Shown: piece by piece, positions 62,025 to 64,000 of the stretch
How the letters are laid out: the number at the start of each line of letters is the position of its first letter
Numbering within the stretch: the first letter of the stretch is position 1
Notes under the pieces: model-generated
The model's input: the letters and a program-made list of their open reading frames with translations, nothing else
Told to the model about the DNA's origin: nothing
The model's database searches: none
Made by a program: the position numbers and the translations under genes
Assembly (NCBI GenBank): GCA_052274345.1
Contig: DAVZGP010000006.1
Coordinates: 31,157-95,156 of the forward strand
DNA: 64,000 nt
From: Clostridium_AD sp937920395
Lineage (GTDB): Bacteria; Bacillota; Clostridia; Clostridiales; Clostridiaceae
Direction: 5' to 3'

Positions 62025-62088
62025 AATCTTTTAATAATTATACCATTTATTCCAATTAACCTCTATATTTACATATAACTTATATTTA
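62025..62088 (-). promoter_or_regulatory. promoter repeat copy B
   Basis: Same sequence as 51330-51392 except for one substitution and one extra base. The extended -10 TGGTATAAT (minus, 62037-62045) would drive the GyrI-like gene starting at 61962. Confidence 0.6.
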
Positions 62089-62114
62089 TCTAGATTAAAA
62101 TGCATAAAAAAAAA

Positions 62115-62143
62115 AGAACTAAGGAAACTCAATCCTTAGTTCT
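62115..62143 (-). terminator. Rho-independent terminator of rlmD
   Basis: AGAACTAAGGA / TCCTTAGTTCT, 11-bp stem, 7-base loop, followed on the minus strand by a run of ten T. 55 bases past the rlmD stop. Confidence 0.9.
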
Positions 62144-62197
62144 ATCATTTTTATTTAATTACCGTATATTGATGATTAGCATATATGGCTTCGCCAG

Positions 62198-63553
62198 TTA
62201 TGCCTTAACTATATCAACAATAGTTTCAATATGTGGAGTATGAGGGAACATATCCATCAATATCACCTTATTAACTTTATATCCGTTATTGATCATTTCT
62301 TTTAAATCAACAACTAAACTTTTAGGGTTACATGAAACATAAACTATGTGTGGTGCATCAAACTTTATTACATAATCTAATGCTATAGGATGAACACCTG
62401 CTCTTGGAGGATCTAAGATAATACTATCAGGTTTATCTTTTACATCTTTTATAACCTTAGATACATCACCTGCTATAAACTCGCAATTGTCTAATCCATT
62501 AATTCTTGCATTTTCATTTGCAGCAGCAACTGCTTCTTCTATTAATTCAATTCCCAAGACTTTTTTAGCTTTAGCTGCGACAATTTGACCTATCGTTCCT
62601 GTTCCGCAATATAAATCAAACACAACTTTTGATTCTGAATCACCTAAAAAATCTCTAACGATACTATAAAGTTTTTCTGCACCTTTCGAATTTGTTTGAA
62701 AAAAAGCAAAAGGATTTATTTTAAACTTAAGATCTAATATATTTTCCATAATATAATCTTTTCCGTATAATAGTTCAGTTTTATCAGCTTGAACTATATC
62801 AGATAATGAGTCATTATATGTATGCATTACTCCTGTAATAACACCAGCACATTTTAATTCTTTAAGTTTACTCGTAATTTCGCTAAGATCTAAATCCATC
62901 TGTGATGTGGTTACTAAATTAACTAATATTTCACCAGTATTTTTTGCCTTTCTAATCACTAAGTTTCTTAAATATCCCTTACGTTCCATTACATTGTAAT
63001 GTGGCAATTTTAGCTCTGTAAAATAATTTAATACTAATTTTAAAATTTCTCTAAAATCTACATCAACTATTTTACAATCATCAACAGTAACTATGCTAAA
63101 ACTTCTTCCTTTTGTATGCATACCTAAAGTTAATTCTTCGTTCTTTCTAAAATCACCAAAAGTGAATTCCATTTTATTCCTATACTCGAATTGCTCAGGA
63201 CTCTGCTGTATACCCAAAAATTCAAAGTCTTTTATTTCTTCGTCTTCAAACAATTTTAATACCTGTTGCTTTTTAAATTCTAATTGTTTTTCATAAGATA
63301 GAAATTGATGACTACATCCTCCACAAAATTCAGTGATTTTGCAAAGAGGTTCAACTTTATAGTCTACATCTTCAAGTATTTTTACAAGTTTTGCTTCTAC
63401 TACTAATGGCTTCTTTCTTGATACTTTAGCAATTACTTTTTGACCTGGCAATGTATTTTTAATCATTACCTTTTCACCCTCATAGTATGCTATCCCTTGT
63501 GCTGGAAATTCTAACGCTTCTATATTAAATTCATATTCTTTTCTTCTTTGCAT
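62198..63553 (-). CDS. rlmD: 23S rRNA (uracil-5-)-methyltransferase RlmD
   Basis: 451 residues: N-terminal TRAM domain (AQGIAYYEGEKVMIKNTLPG), an iron-sulfur motif C71, C77, C80 (CKITEFCGGC) with a further Cys in VDDCKIVD, the SAM site VFDLYCGTGTIGQIVAAKAK, LDPPRAGVHP and the catalytic VYVSCNPKSLVVDL. It methylates a uracil of 23S rRNA, probably U1939, using SAM. ATG behind a moderate SD. It precedes a terminator and follows the RDD-like gene by 17 bases, so they may be co-transcribed. Confidence 0.92.
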   Translation of the reverse strand: MQRRKEYEFNIEALEFPAQGIAYYEGEKVMIKNTLPGQKVIAKVSRKKPLVVEAKLVKILEDVDYKVEPLCKITEFCGGCSHQFLSYEKQLEFKKQQVLKLFEDEEIKDFEFLGIQQSPEQFEYRNKMEFTFGDFRKNEELTLGMHTKGRSFSIVTVDDCKIVDVDFREILKLVLNYFTELKLPHYNVMERKGYLRNLVIRKAKNTGEILVNLVTTSQMDLDLSEITSKLKELKCAGVITGVMHTYNDSLSDIVQADKTELLYGKDYIMENILDLKFKINPFAFFQTNSKGAEKLYSIVRDFLGDSESKVVFDLYCGTGTIGQIVAAKAKKVLGIELIEEAVAAANENARINGLDNCEFIAGDVSKVIKDVKDKPDSIILDPPRAGVHPIALDYVIKFDAPHIVYVSCNPKSLVVDLKEMINNGYKVNKVILMDMFPHTPHIETIVDIVKA

Positions 63554-63570
63554 ATTTTTTTCACAAACTC

Positions 63571-63918
63571 CTATCGTTTAGTAATAAATAATCCTGATGC
63601 TTTCTTTCCAAGTGTAGCAGACATTTTTCCACTTTCCATTATACTCATATATAATACCATCACAACCATAAAAGCAACAAATATCATTCCAAATTTTTGA
63701 GTTAATGCATATCCTGATATTCTAAGCACAGCATCTGCTAAAAATACTATTACTGTTGATATAACACCAATAACTATTAAATCTATAATGCTAGCCATAA
63801 AAGTGTTCAAGAAAGCAGGTCTTGCTGCATTTTTAGAATTGGATTTAACTATTTTTCCATCTTTCATTGCTATTTGACCATCTGTGTTTTTTGCATTTTT
63901 TCCTTCTTGTTCTAACAT
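63571..63918 (-). CDS. RDD-like membrane protein
   Basis: 115 residues: a polar N-terminal tail (residues 1-30), then FLNTFMASIIDLIVIGVIST and further hydrophobic stretches, ending SATLGKKASGLFITKR, which matches the RDD domain end (TLGK...G). Two to three membrane helices. Such proteins act in ion or small-molecule transport, function mostly unknown. Confidence 0.7.
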   Translation of the reverse strand: MLEQEGKNAKNTDGQIAMKDGKIVKSNSKNAARPAFLNTFMASIIDLIVIGVISTVIVFLADAVLRISGYALTQKFGMIFVAFMVVMVLYMSIMESGKMSATLGKKASGLFITKR

Positions 63919-64000
63919 TCTAATTCCCCCTATTAATATATTATTATAGTTAATTTCATAACCTTGTAGTCAAGTGACTTCAAGGCTTTACAATTATATA

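Noticed and set aside
31770..62088. Chromosomal integron of gene cassettes
   Set aside because: Gene content and single-strand layout look like cassettes, but no integrase of the integron type and no attC-like repeated sites were found between the genes.
1..64000. Plus-strand frames of 60-170 codons opposite minus-strand genes
   Set aside because: They lie inside well-supported genes, lack ribosome binding sites and show no family motifs; they are antisense shadows of AT-rich coding DNA.

Overview
The window is a very AT-rich, low-GC Gram-positive chromosome segment. Strong AGGAGG-type ribosome binding sites, occasional TTG/GTG starts, hairpin-plus-T-tract terminators and the gene content (ParE/ParC pair, SdpR/SdpI pair, GtrA, M16 peptidase, RlmD) point to Clostridium sensu stricto or a close relative; the species cannot be read from the sequence. 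Most genes lie on the minus strand. I see no rRNA, tRNA or CRISPR array.

Region 1 (1-15.7 kb) is an accessory region. It opens with the 5' part of an RmlC-type epimerase and three small enzymes. It then holds a decayed class III nucleotidyl-cyclase-like gene of the kind used in Pycsar immunity, with a DUF2513 gene directly downstream, a PIN-like nuclease with C-terminal zinc ribbons, and an uncharacterised two-gene operon (helix-turn-helix protein plus a 549-residue protein). A 44-residue membrane peptide has its own promoter and terminator. Finally two GHKL ATPases flank a small XRE regulator; the larger ATPase ends in a possible PD-(D/E)XK nuclease domain. Many of these look like defence or mobile-element genes, but none can be assigned to a named intact system.

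Region 2 (15.8-25.3 kb) is the clearest discovery candidate. A Tn554-like element encoding three tyrosine recombinases and a TnpC-like protein sits inside a recJ gene. The displaced recJ 5' fragment (23757-24083) stops exactly at the GDYD motif, in line with the M16 peptidase gene upstream. At the far end of the element a complete 587-codon recJ is found. The element therefore appears to bring a replacement recJ 5' end that fuses in frame to the target's remaining 3' part. The two junctions carry GATGTA and GACATA at the same codon pair; from memory the Tn554 core is also GATGTA.

Region 3 (25.5-31.6 kb) holds GtrA, topoisomerase IV (parC, parE) and a holin-like protein.

Region 4 (31.7-62.1 kb) is a long minus-strand collection of small, mostly single-domain enzymes: GNAT acetyltransferases, NUDIX hydrolases, VOC/glyoxalase proteins, GyrI-like proteins, GrpB, MccF-type LD-carboxypeptidase, CatA-like acetyltransferase, methyltransferases, dCTP deaminase, thymidylate synthase and DHFR. 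It also contains many broken or fused genes: an erythromycin esterase with one stop codon, several GNAT remnants, an rpiA-HAD chimera, a SpoT/RelA fragment, a truncated QueG-like gene and an ABC-transporter tail. It looks like a hot spot of gene gain and decay for detoxification functions. The window closes with rlmD and an RDD-like membrane protein.
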